Below the pieces are notes generated by a model that was given only the letters and a program-made list of their open reading frames with translations, did not search any database and was not told the origin of the DNA. The position numbers were made by a program, and so were the translations under genes. From assembly GCF_000689255.1 (NCBI RefSeq), contig NZ_HG964446.1:3008854-3072853 (forward strand): a stretch of DNA of 64,000 nucleotides, in the 5' to 3' direction. The stretch's first letter is position 1, and each line of letters begins with the position of its first letter. This DNA comes from Mycobacterium triplex (GTDB lineage: Bacteria > Actinomycetota > Actinomycetes > Mycobacteriales > Mycobacteriaceae). Positions 10,151 through 28,321 of this stretch are shown here, in pieces.

Positions 10151-10942
10151 GTGCTCACCGAGCGCTCGGCCCGGGTGGCCGCGGCGGTCAAGTTGCATCG
10201 CCATGTCGTGCGGCGGCGGGCGAACCAGTTCCTGGCCGAAGGCCAAAACCTGGTCGAGGCGGCGTCGGCGCGCGGATTGGTCCGCGAGGTGTTCGTCACC
10301 GAACTCGCCGCGCAGCGGCACGCGACATTGCTGGCCACCCAGCGGTGTCCGGTCCATGTCGTCACCGACCGTGCGGCAAAAGCCTTGTCCGACACCGTTA
10401 CTCCGGCAGGGCTGGTGGCCGTGTGCGATCTGCCGGCGACCGGTCTGCGCCACGCGCTGGCCGGCTCGCCACGGCTGGTCGCGGTCGCCGTCGAGATCGG
10501 CGAGCCCGGTAACGCGGGCACGCTGATCCGCCTGGCCGACGCCATGGGTGCGGCGGCGGTCATTCTCGCCGGGCACTGCGTCGACCCCTACAACGGCAAA
10601 TGCTTGCGTGCGTCGGCCGGCAGCATCTTCTCGCTCCCGGTCGTCGCCGACCCCGACGTCGAAGCGGTGCTGGCCGCGGTCCGGGCCGCCGGGCTGCAGG
10701 CGCTGGCCACCACCGTCGACGGCGGCATCCGCCTGGACGAGGCCGACCAGCTGCTGGGCAGGCCGACGGCGTGGCTGTTCGGCCCGGAATCGCACGGCTT
10801 GCCCGAGGAGATCACCGAGCAGGCCGACCACCGGGTGCGTATCCCGATGTCGGGTGGTGCGGAAAGCCTGAATGTGGCTGCCGCCGCGGCGATCTGCCTG
10901 TACCAGAGCGCGCAGGCGCTGGGTGTGCTGCAGGGTTTTTGA
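10151..10942 (+). CDS. tsnR: 23S rRNA methyltransferase TsnR (SpoU/TrmH family)
   Basis: A 263-residue SPOUT-superfamily RNA 2'-O-methyltransferase. The N-terminal substrate-binding region (NQFLAEGQNLVEAA) is followed by the knotted SAM-binding domain with EIGEPGNAGTLIRLADAMGA, LFGPESHGLP and IPMSGGAESLNVAAAAAICLY motifs 1-3. TsnR-type enzymes methylate 23S rRNA; the homologue in M. tuberculosis is Rv1644. I start it at the GTG at 10151, 5 bases after rplT, which gives the M. tuberculosis N terminus LTERSARVA. The upstream open frame is an out-of-frame shadow of rplT. It converges with the MpaB-type gene, with 6 bases between the stops. Confidence 0.92.
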   Translation: MLTERSARVAAAVKLHRHVVRRRANQFLAEGQNLVEAASARGLVREVFVTELAAQRHATLLATQRCPVHVVTDRAAKALSDTVTPAGLVAVCDLPATGLRHALAGSPRLVAVAVEIGEPGNAGTLIRLADAMGAAAVILAGHCVDPYNGKCLRASAGSIFSLPVVADPDVEAVLAAVRAAGLQALATTVDGGIRLDEADQLLGRPTAWLFGPESHGLPEEITEQADHRVRIPMSGGAESLNVAAAAAICLYQSAQALGVLQGF

Positions 10943-10948
10943 ACCGCC

Positions 10949-11980
10949 CTATGCGGCCCTTTTGCGGCCCCCGGCGGGGCGCAGCCCGGCCAGCGACAGC
11001 GTGGTGTGCACCAGCGAACCGGCCCGCTCGATCAACGACTTAGTGCGAAGGGAACCCGGGGGCCAATAGTGCATCGGCAACCCGCGGCGATCCCGCGGCG
11101 GCGCCATGAACTCGGGCGCCTCGACCAGCGGCGCGTCGATCGGAGCCCGGCCCTCGGCGCGGCGGTAGGCGGCCAGCGCCCGCGGGTGCAACCGGATTTC
11201 GTCGGGCACCGCCAAGAATGCGAGCTCGATCAGCTTGCCGAACACCCGCAGCAGGATCTCGTCGCCCGGCGTCCAGCGCAGGCCCGCCTTTTCGCGCACC
11301 GCGGGGTCGAACAGTCCGGCCGCGATCCAGCGCTGTCCGGCCACCAGCGGCTTGAAGATCTGGTCCCAGATCGGCGTGGGCATCAGCACGAACTTCGGCT
11401 TCGGGATGCGCATCCGCAAGATGTCCAGTGTCGCCTGGTTGATCTCCAGCTCGTCGCGGCAGACCCGGTCCCAGTACTCCTGGAATTCCTCCCACGACTT
11501 GGGCACCGGCCGCATGCTCATGCCGTACATCCGGTACCACTGCACGTGCTCGTCGAACAGCTGGCGCTTCTCGGCCTCGGTCAGGCCGCCGCAGAAGTAC
11601 TCGGCGACCTTGACGATCAGCATGAAGAACGTGGCGTGCGCCCAGTAGAAGGTCTCGGGGTTCAGCGCGTGGTAGCGACGCCCTTCGGCATCAATCCCCT
11701 TGATGGTGTCGTGGTAGTGCTTGATCTGCTCACCGGTCAGGGCCGCGCGATCGCCGTCGTAGACCACGCCCATGATCGGGTACACCGATCGCGCCACCCG
11801 CTGCAGCGGCTCGCGCAGCACGATCGAGTGCTCCTCGACGCCCGCACCGAGCTGTGGGTACATGTTCTGGATCGCCCCGATCCAGACGCCCATCATTCCG
11901 GTGCGCAGGTCGCCAAAGTACTTCCAGGTCAGCGAATCTGGCCCAAGTGGATCAGCGGACGTAGTCGATGCGGTAGTCAT
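10949..11980 (-). CDS. MpaB/DUF2236-family oxidoreductase (Rv1645c-like)
   Basis: A 343-residue protein of the ER-bound oxygenase MpaB/DUF2236 family, whose best-known relative is the haem latex-clearing protein. Conserved family segments include GPDSLTWKYFGDLRTGM, NPETFYWAHATFFMLIVKVAEYF and the HVQWYRMYGMSMRPVPKSWEEF block. The substrate of the mycobacterial proteins is not known to me. The ATG at 11980 is preferred over the GTG one codon earlier, since AGGAGG sits 5 bases before it. Upstream is a sigma-A-like promoter with a perfect palindrome inside it, so a repressor probably controls the gene. M. tuberculosis has PE17 to the right of this gene; here there is none. Confidence 0.88.
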   Translation of the reverse strand: MTTASTTSADPLGPDSLTWKYFGDLRTGMMGVWIGAIQNMYPQLGAGVEEHSIVLREPLQRVARSVYPIMGVVYDGDRAALTGEQIKHYHDTIKGIDAEGRRYHALNPETFYWAHATFFMLIVKVAEYFCGGLTEAEKRQLFDEHVQWYRMYGMSMRPVPKSWEEFQEYWDRVCRDELEINQATLDILRMRIPKPKFVLMPTPIWDQIFKPLVAGQRWIAAGLFDPAVREKAGLRWTPGDEILLRVFGKLIELAFLAVPDEIRLHPRALAAYRRAEGRAPIDAPLVEAPEFMAPPRDRRGLPMHYWPPGSLRTKSLIERAGSLVHTTLSLAGLRPAGGRKRAA

Positions 11981-12008
11981 CACGACCTCCTACTTCCTGA
12001 CTGAGCCC

Positions 12009-12037
12009 ACGATAACTTTGACAACGCACGTTGTCTA
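12009..12037 (-). promoter_or_regulatory. Promoter with internal palindromic operator for the MpaB-type gene
   Basis: On the minus strand TAGACA (12037-12032) and TATCGT (12014-12009) are separated by 17 bases. A perfect 16-bp palindrome, GACAACG-CA-CGTTGTC (12020-12035 plus), covers the -35 box and most of the spacer. Its form is typical of TetR-family operators. A transcript from here would have a leader of about 20 bases carrying the AGGAGG ribosome binding site. Confidence 0.7.
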
Positions 12038-12090
12038 CGATTTCGGCGGGTGCCACGCGAAGCCGTTACCGAGATTCCACGCCCGCGTGG

Positions 12091-12117
12091 CAGCGTCGTG
12101 ATCAGCGTCGTGATCAG
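12091..12117. repeat. Tandem 12-bp repeat in the MpaB-cyclase intergenic region
   Basis: Two exact copies of CAGCGTCGTGAT (12091-12102 and 12103-12114) are followed by CAG. It lies between the two divergent promoters of this 214-bp gap. It could be a regulator binding array or replication slippage. Confidence 0.6.
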
Positions 12118-12158
12118 TCGGTTTGATGCGATGTCTGACACAAACCGGACGGGTGTCA

Positions 12159-12188
12159 TTGCCCGGCTCCGGTGAAACTACTTACCCT
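12159..12188 (+). promoter_or_regulatory. Leaderless promoter of the adenylyl cyclase gene
   Basis: TTGCCC (12159-12164) and TACCCT (12183-12188) are 18 bases apart. The expected start point, about 7 bases after the -10 box, falls on the G of the GTG at 12195. No ribosome binding site is present, as expected for a leaderless mRNA. Confidence 0.55.
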
Positions 12189-12194
12189 TGCCGG

Positions 12195-13088
12195 GTGGAA
12201 CTCGCGCCGCGCGATCCGGAACCGGAGGAGTCCTTCGACACCGGCCCGGAATCGGCGACGACGATGACGTCTCCCCGCGCCACCTCTACCGCTCCGGTGT
12301 CCAAACACGCTGCGGTCCAGTGGTGGCAGAGCGCCAATCGCAGCCCGGGCGTGGTGGCATTCATCCGGCGGGCGCGACGGATGCTGCCCGGAGATCCCGA
12401 ATTCGGTGACCCGCTCTCGACGGCGGGGGACGGCGGCCCGCGCGCCGCGGCCCGAGCCGCCGACCGGCTGCTGGGGGATCGTGACGCGGCGTCGCGCGAG
12501 GTCGGTTTGAGCGTGCTGCAGGTTTGGCAGGCGCTGACCGAGGCGGTGTCGCGACGGCCGGCGAATCCGGAGGTGACGCTGGTGTTCACCGACCTGGTCG
12601 GCTTCTCGACGTGGTCACTGCAAGCCGGTGACGACGCAGCGCTGACCCTGCTGCGCCAGGTGGCGCGCGCCGTCGAGCCGCCGCTGCTCGATGCGGGCGG
12701 GCACATCGTCAAGCGGATGGGCGACGGCATCATGGCGGTGTTCCGTCATCCCGACGTCGCGGTGCGGGCCGTGCTGGCCGCCGACCAGGCGGTGCGACAG
12801 GTCGAGGTCGGGGGCTATCGGCCGCGGATGCGGGTCGGGATCCATACCGGCCGGCCGCAGCGGTTGGCCGCCGACTGGCTCGGCGTCGACGTCAACATCG
12901 CCGCTCGGGTGATGGACCGGGCCACCAAGGGCGGGATCATGATTTCGGGTACGGCGCTGGACCTGATCGGACAAACCGAGTTGGATGCCGTGGGCGTCGT
13001 CGCCAAACGTGCACGTAAATCCGTGTTCACGCCCAAGACGCCGGGCGTCCCGCCGGACTTGGCGATCTACCGTCTCGAATACTCTTAG
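12195..13088 (+). CDS. Class III adenylyl cyclase (Rv1647-like)
   Basis: A 297-residue cytosolic cyclase producing cAMP from ATP. The N-terminal helical region (about 1-120) precedes one catalytic domain. All expected active-site residues are visible: metal-binding Asp133 (FTDLVGFS) and Asp177 (KRMGDG), adenine-selecting Lys173 and Asp232, and transition-state Asn234 and Arg238 (GVDVNIAAR). It should act as a homodimer. No membrane span is predicted. I chose the GTG at 12195 because a -10 box lies 7 bases upstream, giving a leaderless transcript. A TTG/ATG at 12123-12128 would lie upstream of that promoter. It matches M. tuberculosis Rv1647 in domain content and position. A short hairpin follows the stop. 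Confidence 0.92.
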   Translation: MELAPRDPEPEESFDTGPESATTMTSPRATSTAPVSKHAAVQWWQSANRSPGVVAFIRRARRMLPGDPEFGDPLSTAGDGGPRAAARAADRLLGDRDAASREVGLSVLQVWQALTEAVSRRPANPEVTLVFTDLVGFSTWSLQAGDDAALTLLRQVARAVEPPLLDAGGHIVKRMGDGIMAVFRHPDVAVRAVLAADQAVRQVEVGGYRPRMRVGIHTGRPQRLAADWLGVDVNIAARVMDRATKGGIMISGTALDLIGQTELDAVGVVAKRARKSVFTPKTPGVPPDLAIYRLEYS

Positions 13089-13099
13089 CAAGTTGACAG

Positions 13100-13117
13100 C
13101 GTCCCATCACGGGGACG
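13100..13117 (+). terminator. Weak hairpin after the cyclase gene
   Basis: A 6-bp stem CGTCCC/GGGACG with a 6-base loop begins 12 bases after the cyclase stop and is followed by AAACAATTT rather than a U-tract. It may mark the end of the cyclase transcript. Confidence 0.3.
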
Positions 13118-13136
13118 AAACAATTTAGCCCTCATA

Positions 13137-15128
<1,992 letters not shown>

Positions 15129-15129
<1 letters not shown>

Positions 15130-17624
15130 TGCGAATTCCGTACAGCTGGCTGCGCGAGGTTGTGGCCGCCGGAGCGCCGGGCTGGGACGTCGGTGCCGCC
15201 GAACTCGAGCAGACGCTGGTGCGCATCGGCCACGAAGTCGAGGAAGTCGTCACGCTGGGCCCGGTCGACGGCCCGCTGACGGTCGGCCGGGTGTCGGCCA
15301 TCGAGGAGCTCACCGAATTCAAGAAGCCGATCCGTGCCTGCCGGGTCGACGTCGGCGACAGCCAAGATCGCGGAATCATATGCGGTGCAACGAACTTCGC
15401 GGTCGGCGACCTGGTGGTGGTGGCGCTGCCCGGCACCACGCTGCCCGGCGGCTTCGCGATCACCGCCCGCAAGACCTACGGCCGTAACTCCGACGGCATG
15501 ATCTGCTCGGCAGCCGAACTCGGTTTGGGCGCAGACCATTCCGGAATTCTGGTGCTGCCCCCGGGAACCGCCGACCCGGGCGCCAGCGGCGCCGACGTGC
15601 TCGGACTGGACGACGTGGTCTTCCATCTGGCCATCACCCCCGACCGCGGCTACTGCATGTCGGTGCGTGGCCTGGCCCGCGAGATCGCCACCGCCTACGA
15701 CTTGAACTTCGTCGACCCGGCTTCCGACGCCGTGGTCAAGCCGCTGCCGGCCGACGGAGCGGCGTGGCCGCTGACCGTGCAGGCCGAAACCGGTGTGCGA
15801 CGGTTCGCGTTGCGGCCGGTCACCGGTATCGATCCCGCCGCGGTGTCGCCGTGGTGGCTGCAGCGCCGGCTGCTGCTGTCCGGCATCCGTGCCACCTCCC
15901 CGGCCGTGGACGTGACCAACTACGTGATGGTGGAGCTGGGTCACCCGATGCACGCCCACGACCGCAACCGCATCACCGGGGGCTTCAAGGTGCGTTTCGC
16001 GGAGCCCGGCGAGACGGTCGTCACTCTGGATGACGTTGAGCGCAAACTCGATCCGGCCGACGTGCTGATCGTCGACGACGTCGCGACCACCGCGATCGGC
16101 GGCGTGATGGGTGCGGCCAGCACCGAGGTGCGCGCGGATTCCACCGACGTGCTGCTGGAGGCCGCGGTGTGGGACCCGGCGGCCGTATCGCGCACCCAGC
16201 GGCGGCTGCACCTGCCCAGCGAGGCCGCCCGCCGCTACGAGCGCACCGTGGACCCGGCCATTTCGGTGGCCGCCCTGGACCGCTGTGCGGCGCTGCTGGC
16301 CGACATCACCGGCGCGACGGTATCGCCCACCCTGACCGATTGGCGCGGGGAACCACCGCGCGACGACTGGTCGCAGCCGGCGATCTCGATTGCCGCCGAC
16401 CTGCCGGACCGTTTCGCGGGCGTGACCTACGCCGCGGGCACCACCGCCCGGCGGCTTGCCCAAATCGGCGCTGTGGTAACCGAACACGACCACACGCTGA
16501 CCGTGACACCGCCCAGCTGGCGGCCCGATCTGCTGCAGCCCGCCGACCTCGTCGAGGAGGTGCTGCGGCTGGAGGGGCTGGAGGTCATCCCGTCGGTGCT
16601 GCCGTCGGCCCCGGCCGGCCGCGGCCTGACGCCGACGCAGAAACGCCGGCGCGCGATCGGCAAGGCACTCGCGCAATCCGGGTACGTCGAGATCCTGCCG
16701 ACCCCGTTCCTGCCGGCCGGGGTGTTCGATCTGTGGGGCCTGGCGGCCGATGACCCGCGCCGCACGGCGACGCGGGTGCTCAACCCGCTGGACGCCGATC
16801 GCCCGGAGCTGGCCACCACGTTGCTGCCCGGATTGCTGGAAGCGTTGGGGCGCAACGTATCCCGCGGCCTGGTCGACGCCGCTCTGTACGCCGTCGCGCA
16901 GGTGGTGCAGCCGACCGCACAGACCCGCGGCGTCGAGCTGATCCCCGTCGACCGCCGCCCGACCGATGCCGAGATCGCGATGCTCGACGCGTCGCTGCCC
17001 CGCCAGCCGCAGCACGTCGCCGCGGTGTTGGCCGGGCTGCGCGAACCGCGCGGCCCGTGGGGGCCGGGCCGTCGCGTCGAGGCCGCCGACGCTCTGGAGG
17101 CGGTGCGAATCATCGCCCGCGCCAGCGGAATCGACGTCACCCTGCGGTCGTCGCAGTACCTGCCGTGGCATCCCGGGCGGTGCGCCGAGGTCCTCGCCGG
17201 AGAGACCGTCATCGGCCACGCGGGTCAGCTGCATCCGGCCGTCATCGAGCGGGCCGGCCTGCCGAAGGGGACCTGCGCCCTGGAGCTCAACCTCGATGCG
17301 CTGCCGATCACCGAGCTGCTGCCGGCGCCGAGAGTGTCGCCGTTCCCGGCCGTGTTTCAGGACGTCAGCCTGGTGGTGGCCGCGGACGTGCCCGCCCAGG
17401 CGGTGACCGACGCGGTGCGCGAGGGCGCCGGCGATCTGCTGGAAGACATGCAGCTGTTCGACGTGTTCACCGGGCCGCAGATCGGCGAGGATCGCAAGTC
17501 GCTGACCTTCGCGCTGCGGTTCCGCGCGCCGGATCGCACGCTGACCGAAGACGACGCCAGTGCCGCCCGCGATGCCGCGGTGCGCCACGCCGCCGAGCTG
17601 CTGGGCGCCGAAATACGCGCCTAG
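15129..17624 (+). CDS. pheT: Phenylalanyl-tRNA synthetase beta subunit
   Basis: An 831-residue beta subunit, the same length as I recall for M. tuberculosis PheT. Domains in order: N-terminal tRNA-binding EMAP/OB-like domain (about 40-150), B3/B4 editing region (about 210-390), B5 helix-turn-helix (about 410-475), the catalytic-like core (about 490-700) and a C-terminal ferredoxin-fold anticodon-binding domain (about 737-830, [13 protein letters not shown]). Editing removes Tyr from mischarged tRNA-Phe. Start and pheS stop share one base (TAATG). It is convergent with the MFS gene, 3 bases away. Confidence 0.96.
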
Positions 17625-17627
17625 GCA

Positions 17628-19601
17628 TCAGTTTTGGGCGACGGCGGCGCGCAGTTGCTCGCCGGGCAGTCGCCACAGCACGGTGCCGGCGGCGGCGGTG
17701 GCGGTCGCGGCGCGGGTCGCGCCGGGGCGCAACACGGCGACCTCGCCGAAGATACGGCCCGGGCCGAGCGCGCGAATGCGTTCGCCGGCCCGATCGAAGT
17801 CGACCCGCCCGTCCACGATGAAGTACGCGTCACGGGCGGGATCGTTCTCGCCGAACACCACGGTGGCGGTGTCGTATCCCTCGGTGGTCGCCGCGGCCGC
17901 CAGGTCGCGGATGGTGGCGGCCGGCAGGGCGGCCAACAAGGGCGCACCCGCCAGAGCCGTGTCGCGATCGGCGGTGGCGGGCATGTTCTCTTGTCGCTCA
18001 ACCGATACCGTATTGATGGTTTGACCCGTCGGGTCGAACCCGGTCAGCACCGTCAGGAAGGCCCGGCGCGGCAGCACCCAGAGCCGGCAGTCGGACGTCG
18101 CCCGCACGGTCGCGGTGCGGGGGGTGTCGCGCAGCAGCGCGAGTTCGCCGAAGAAGTCGCCCGCGCCCAGCGAGCGGACGTGGCGTCCGTCCACGCACAC
18201 GTCGAGGGTGCCGGACTCGACGATGTAGAAGGAATCGCCGTATTCACCTTGGTAGGTGACGACTTCGCCGGCGCCGACCACTTCGCGGTGAATCTGGGTG
18301 GCGATCCGTTCCCGCAGCACGTTGGTCAGCGGCGCAAACAGTGCGATCTCGTCGAGCGCGTCCACCCGCTGACGCGTCGCCGCGACCCGGGCGTCGGTTT
18401 GCAGCAGCGAGCGCGCCACGGCGACCGTGGCCAACACCGTCAGCACCGCCAGGGCCAGCAGGCTGGTGCGCAGTGACCACCCCTGGGTGACGCGCGTGGT
18501 GGCCCACGCTCCCGCGGCCATCGCGAACTGGCTCAGGCCCTCGACCGCCCCGAGCACCCGACCCCCCGCCGACAGCGGGATGAGGCTCTGAATCTGCACC
18601 TGGCCGGCCATCACCACCAGGGCGCTGCCGGCGCCGAACGCGATGGTGGAGGCGAGCACGACGGCGTAGTGCGGCGCGGCCGCCATCAGCGTCAGCGCGA
18701 TCGCCATCACGGCCCCGGCGACGACGAACCACGGGCCGAGCCGGCGCTTGCCGATCGCGCCGAGCACCAACCCGCCGAGCAATCCGCCGCCGGCGATCAG
18801 GGCGGTGAGCACGCCCGGTCCGGCCTGTCCCCAGTGCAGGAGGTCGATGGCCAACGGCACGACGAAAACTTCGCTCGCCGCGAGCATCAGGAACGCCAGC
18901 GCGGTCACGACCACGATCGAACGCACCTGGGGCCCGGCGACGGTGCGGACCCCCTTGACGGTTTCACCCAGCGCATGCCGGGGACCGTCGCCGGTGGCGC
19001 CGTGCACCCGTTCCACGCCGCCCACCCGCACGGTCGTCACCGCGGCCACGGCACCCAAAGCGAGCACGGCGGCCACGCCGAGCGCGGCGGCCGGTGACGT
19101 GGACGCCAGCATCAACCCGCCCGCGACCGGCCCGATCAGGATGCCCAGTTTGTCCGTGGTGCCCAGCGCCGCGTGGGCACGAACCAGGTCGTCGGGCCGC
19201 TGCGTGATGGAGGGCAGCAGCGCCGCGGTGGTCGGCCGCACGAACATCGTCGTGGTGCCCTCGACGGCGATCACCGCGACCAGGATGGACACCGCCGGAA
19301 AGAATTCCGCCGAGACCGCCGTGACCACAACAGAAACGAAGCGCACGGCAAACACCCCGGCGAGGATGCGTTCGTGCGGGAATCTGTCGATGACGTAGCC
19401 CAGCGTGGGCGACAGCACCGCGGCGGGTAACACCGCGGCGACGCTGATGGCGCCGACCGCGCCCACGCCCGAGAGGGTGAACGCGTACACCGTCGTGACG
19501 GTGTACCACATCCATTCCGCGGTGGTCGCCAGCCCGCGTCCCACTACAAGCCCGCGCAGCTTGGTGTTCCGCGCCGGGGGCGCGGGGGCTCGCAGACGCA
19601 T
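17628..19601 (-). CDS. MFS transporter fused to two cyclic-nucleotide-binding domains
   Basis: A 657-residue fusion. The N-terminal part (about 15-400) is a 12-span major facilitator permease. Two cNMP-binding beta-barrels follow: about 425-540 (YQGEYGDSFYIVESG, GAGDFFGELALLRDTPRTATVRA) and about 550-655 (FGENDPARDAYFIVDG, GPGRIFGEVAVLRPGATRAATATA). The first keeps the FGELAL...PRTATV phosphate-binding cassette; the second is close to it. Transport may therefore be gated by cAMP or cGMP. The substrate is unknown. The ATG at 19601 is preferred because an upstream ATG at 19682 lies within the argC ARG boxes and has no ribosome binding site; the upstream start would give 684 residues. M. tuberculosis has PE_PGRS30 at this site. 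Comparable MFS-cNMP fusions exist elsewhere in mycobacteria. Confidence 0.88.
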   Translation of the reverse strand: MRLRAPAPPARNTKLRGLVVGRGLATTAEWMWYTVTTVYAFTLSGVGAVGAISVAAVLPAAVLSPTLGYVIDRFPHERILAGVFAVRFVSVVVTAVSAEFFPAVSILVAVIAVEGTTTMFVRPTTAALLPSITQRPDDLVRAHAALGTTDKLGILIGPVAGGLMLASTSPAAALGVAAVLALGAVAAVTTVRVGGVERVHGATGDGPRHALGETVKGVRTVAGPQVRSIVVVTALAFLMLAASEVFVVPLAIDLLHWGQAGPGVLTALIAGGGLLGGLVLGAIGKRRLGPWFVVAGAVMAIALTLMAAAPHYAVVLASTIAFGAGSALVVMAGQVQIQSLIPLSAGGRVLGAVEGLSQFAMAAGAWATTRVTQGWSLRTSLLALAVLTVLATVAVARSLLQTDARVAATRQRVDALDEIALFAPLTNVLRERIATQIHREVVGAGEVVTYQGEYGDSFYIVESGTLDVCVDGRHVRSLGAGDFFGELALLRDTPRTATVRATSDCRLWVLPRRAFLTVLTGFDPTGQTINTVSVERQENMPATADRDTALAGAPLLAALPAATIRDLAAAATTEGYDTATVVFGENDPARDAYFIVDGRVDFDRAGERIRALGPGRIFGEVAVLRPGATRAATATAAAGTVLWRLPGEQLRAAVAQN

Positions 19602-19676
19602 CAATCCCACATACCGTGACCGGGTAACGCGGACGTACACGACAGGAAAACGAGAGACGAGTTGTGGCCGGCCACG

Positions 19677-19712
19677 TGGCATGAATTTGCAATCAAGCGC
19701 ATAACCATGCAG
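19677..19712. promoter_or_regulatory. Two tandem ARG boxes (ArgR operator) upstream of argC
   Basis: TGGCATGAATTTGCAA (19677-19692) and GCGCATAACCATGCAG (19697-19712) match the M. tuberculosis ARG box TTGCATAACGATGCAA, as I remember it, at 11 and 12 of 16 positions. Their centres are 20 bases apart, about two helical turns, as expected for one ArgR hexamer spanning two boxes. They cover the argC promoter. Confidence 0.8.
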
Positions 19713-19715
19713 AAT
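19687..19715 (+). promoter_or_regulatory. Candidate argC promoter, leaderless
   Basis: TTGCAA (19687-19692) and CAGAAT (19710-19715) are 17 bases apart. The expected start point is within a base of the argC ATG at 19723. One ARG box covers each element, so ArgR binding would exclude RNA polymerase. Confidence 0.55.
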
Positions 19716-19722
19716 CGGCTGA

Positions 19723-21991
<2,269 letters not shown>

Positions 21992-21995
<4 letters not shown>

Positions 21996-22882
21996 CGATC
22001 AGCACCGACGAATTGCCCACCGGAGTCAAGGCGCAGGTGCTGGCCGAAGCGCTGCCCTGGCTCATCCAGCTGCACGGCAAGATCGTCGTGGTCAAGTACG
22101 GCGGCAACGCGATGACCGACGAGGCGCTGCGTCAGGCGTTCGCCGCCGACATGGCGTTTCTGCGTAACTGCGGCATCCATCCCGTCGTCGTGCACGGCGG
22201 CGGTCCGCAGATCACCGCGATGCTGCGCCGGCTCGGCATCGACAAGGGCGACTTCAAGGGTGGATTCCGGGTCACCACACCGGAAGTGCTCGACGTCGCG
22301 CGGATGGTGCTGTTCGGGCAGGTGGGTCGCGAACTGGTCAACCTGATCAACGCGTACGGTCCGTACGCGGTCGGCATCACCGGCGAGGACGCCCAGTTGT
22401 TCACCGCGGTGCGGCGCAGCGTCACCGTCGACGGCGTGGCCACCGACATCGGTCTGGTCGGCGACGTCGACACGGTGAACACCGCCGCGGTGCTGGATCT
22501 TATTGCGGCGCGGCGTATTCCGGTGGTGTCCACACTGGCGCCCGACGCCGAGGGCGTGGTGCACAACATCAACGCCGACACCGCCGCGGCCGCGCTGGCC
22601 GAGGCGCTGGGCGCCGAAAAGCTGTTGATGCTCACCGATGTCGAGGGCCTGTACACCAGCTGGCCGGACCGCGATTCGCTGGTCAGCGAAATCGACACCG
22701 CCACCTTGGCGCAACTGCTACCCACTTTGGAGGCGGGCATGATCCCCAAGATTGAGGCCTGTCTCAGGGCAGTCTCGGGGGGCGTGCCCAGCGCTCATGT
22801 CATCGACGGCAGGGTCGAGCACTGCGTGCTGGTGGAGTTGTTCACCGACGCGGGCACCGGCACCAAGGTGGTGCCGGCGTGA
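21992..22882 (+). CDS. argB: Acetylglutamate kinase
   Basis: A 296-residue amino-acid kinase that phosphorylates N-acetylglutamate. [12 protein letters not shown] near residue 32 and [10 protein letters not shown] hold ATP and substrate glycines; [16 protein letters not shown] is the C-terminal signature. It is often the arginine-feedback step. The ATGA overlap with argJ indicates coupled translation. It is followed not by a direct overlap but by a short repeat-like spacer before argD. Confidence 0.97.
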
Positions 22883-22924
22883 CGACGACGATGCGGAGCG
22901 CAGCGAGGCGGAGGAGCGGCACCG

Positions 22925-22932
<8 letters not shown>
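22879..22932 (+). repeat. MIRU-like spacer with a bridging mini-ORF between argB and argD
   Basis: The 42 bases between argB and argD contain GATGCGGAGCGCAGCGAGG, a composition typical of mycobacterial interspersed repeats. A 17-codon frame starts at a GTG overlapping the argB stop (GTGA, 22879-22882). It ends at a TAA at 22930-22932, just inside argD, whose TTG start is at 22925. This stop/start bridging is the arrangement described for MIRUs in M. tuberculosis operons. It also supplies GGAGGAG as the argD ribosome binding site. Confidence 0.5.
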
Positions 22933-25529
<2,597 letters not shown>

Positions 25530-25540
25530 GAGATTGATTC

Positions 25541-28170
<2,630 letters not shown>

Positions 28171-28225
28171 CTCGCGCCCCCGAACCCGGGATTTGCTGTG
28201 TGCATTGTCTCAGGTCAGGGGATTA

Positions 28226-28257
28226 TTGCGGCGGCGCTCGCCTCAAAGGAATAAACT
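28226..28257 (+). promoter_or_regulatory. Possible pks10 promoter elements
   Basis: TTGCGG (28226-28231) and TAAACT (28252-28257) are the same two hexamers found before pks11. The spacing is 20 bases here, which is long, so the call is tentative. The 151-bp gap after argH otherwise shows only a 5-bp AAGCC/GGCTT hairpin. Confidence 0.3.
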
Positions 28258-28321
28258 TGCAGCTCGAAGCCTCCGGCTTGAACCCGTCGACCTGCATGTT
28301 CGTCACCAAGGGGTGGGACCA

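Noticed and set aside
19602..19682. Longer MFS-cNMP protein from the ATG at 19682
   Set aside because: No ribosome binding site, N-terminal extension without homology, and the codon lies in the ARG boxes; kept only as an alternative.
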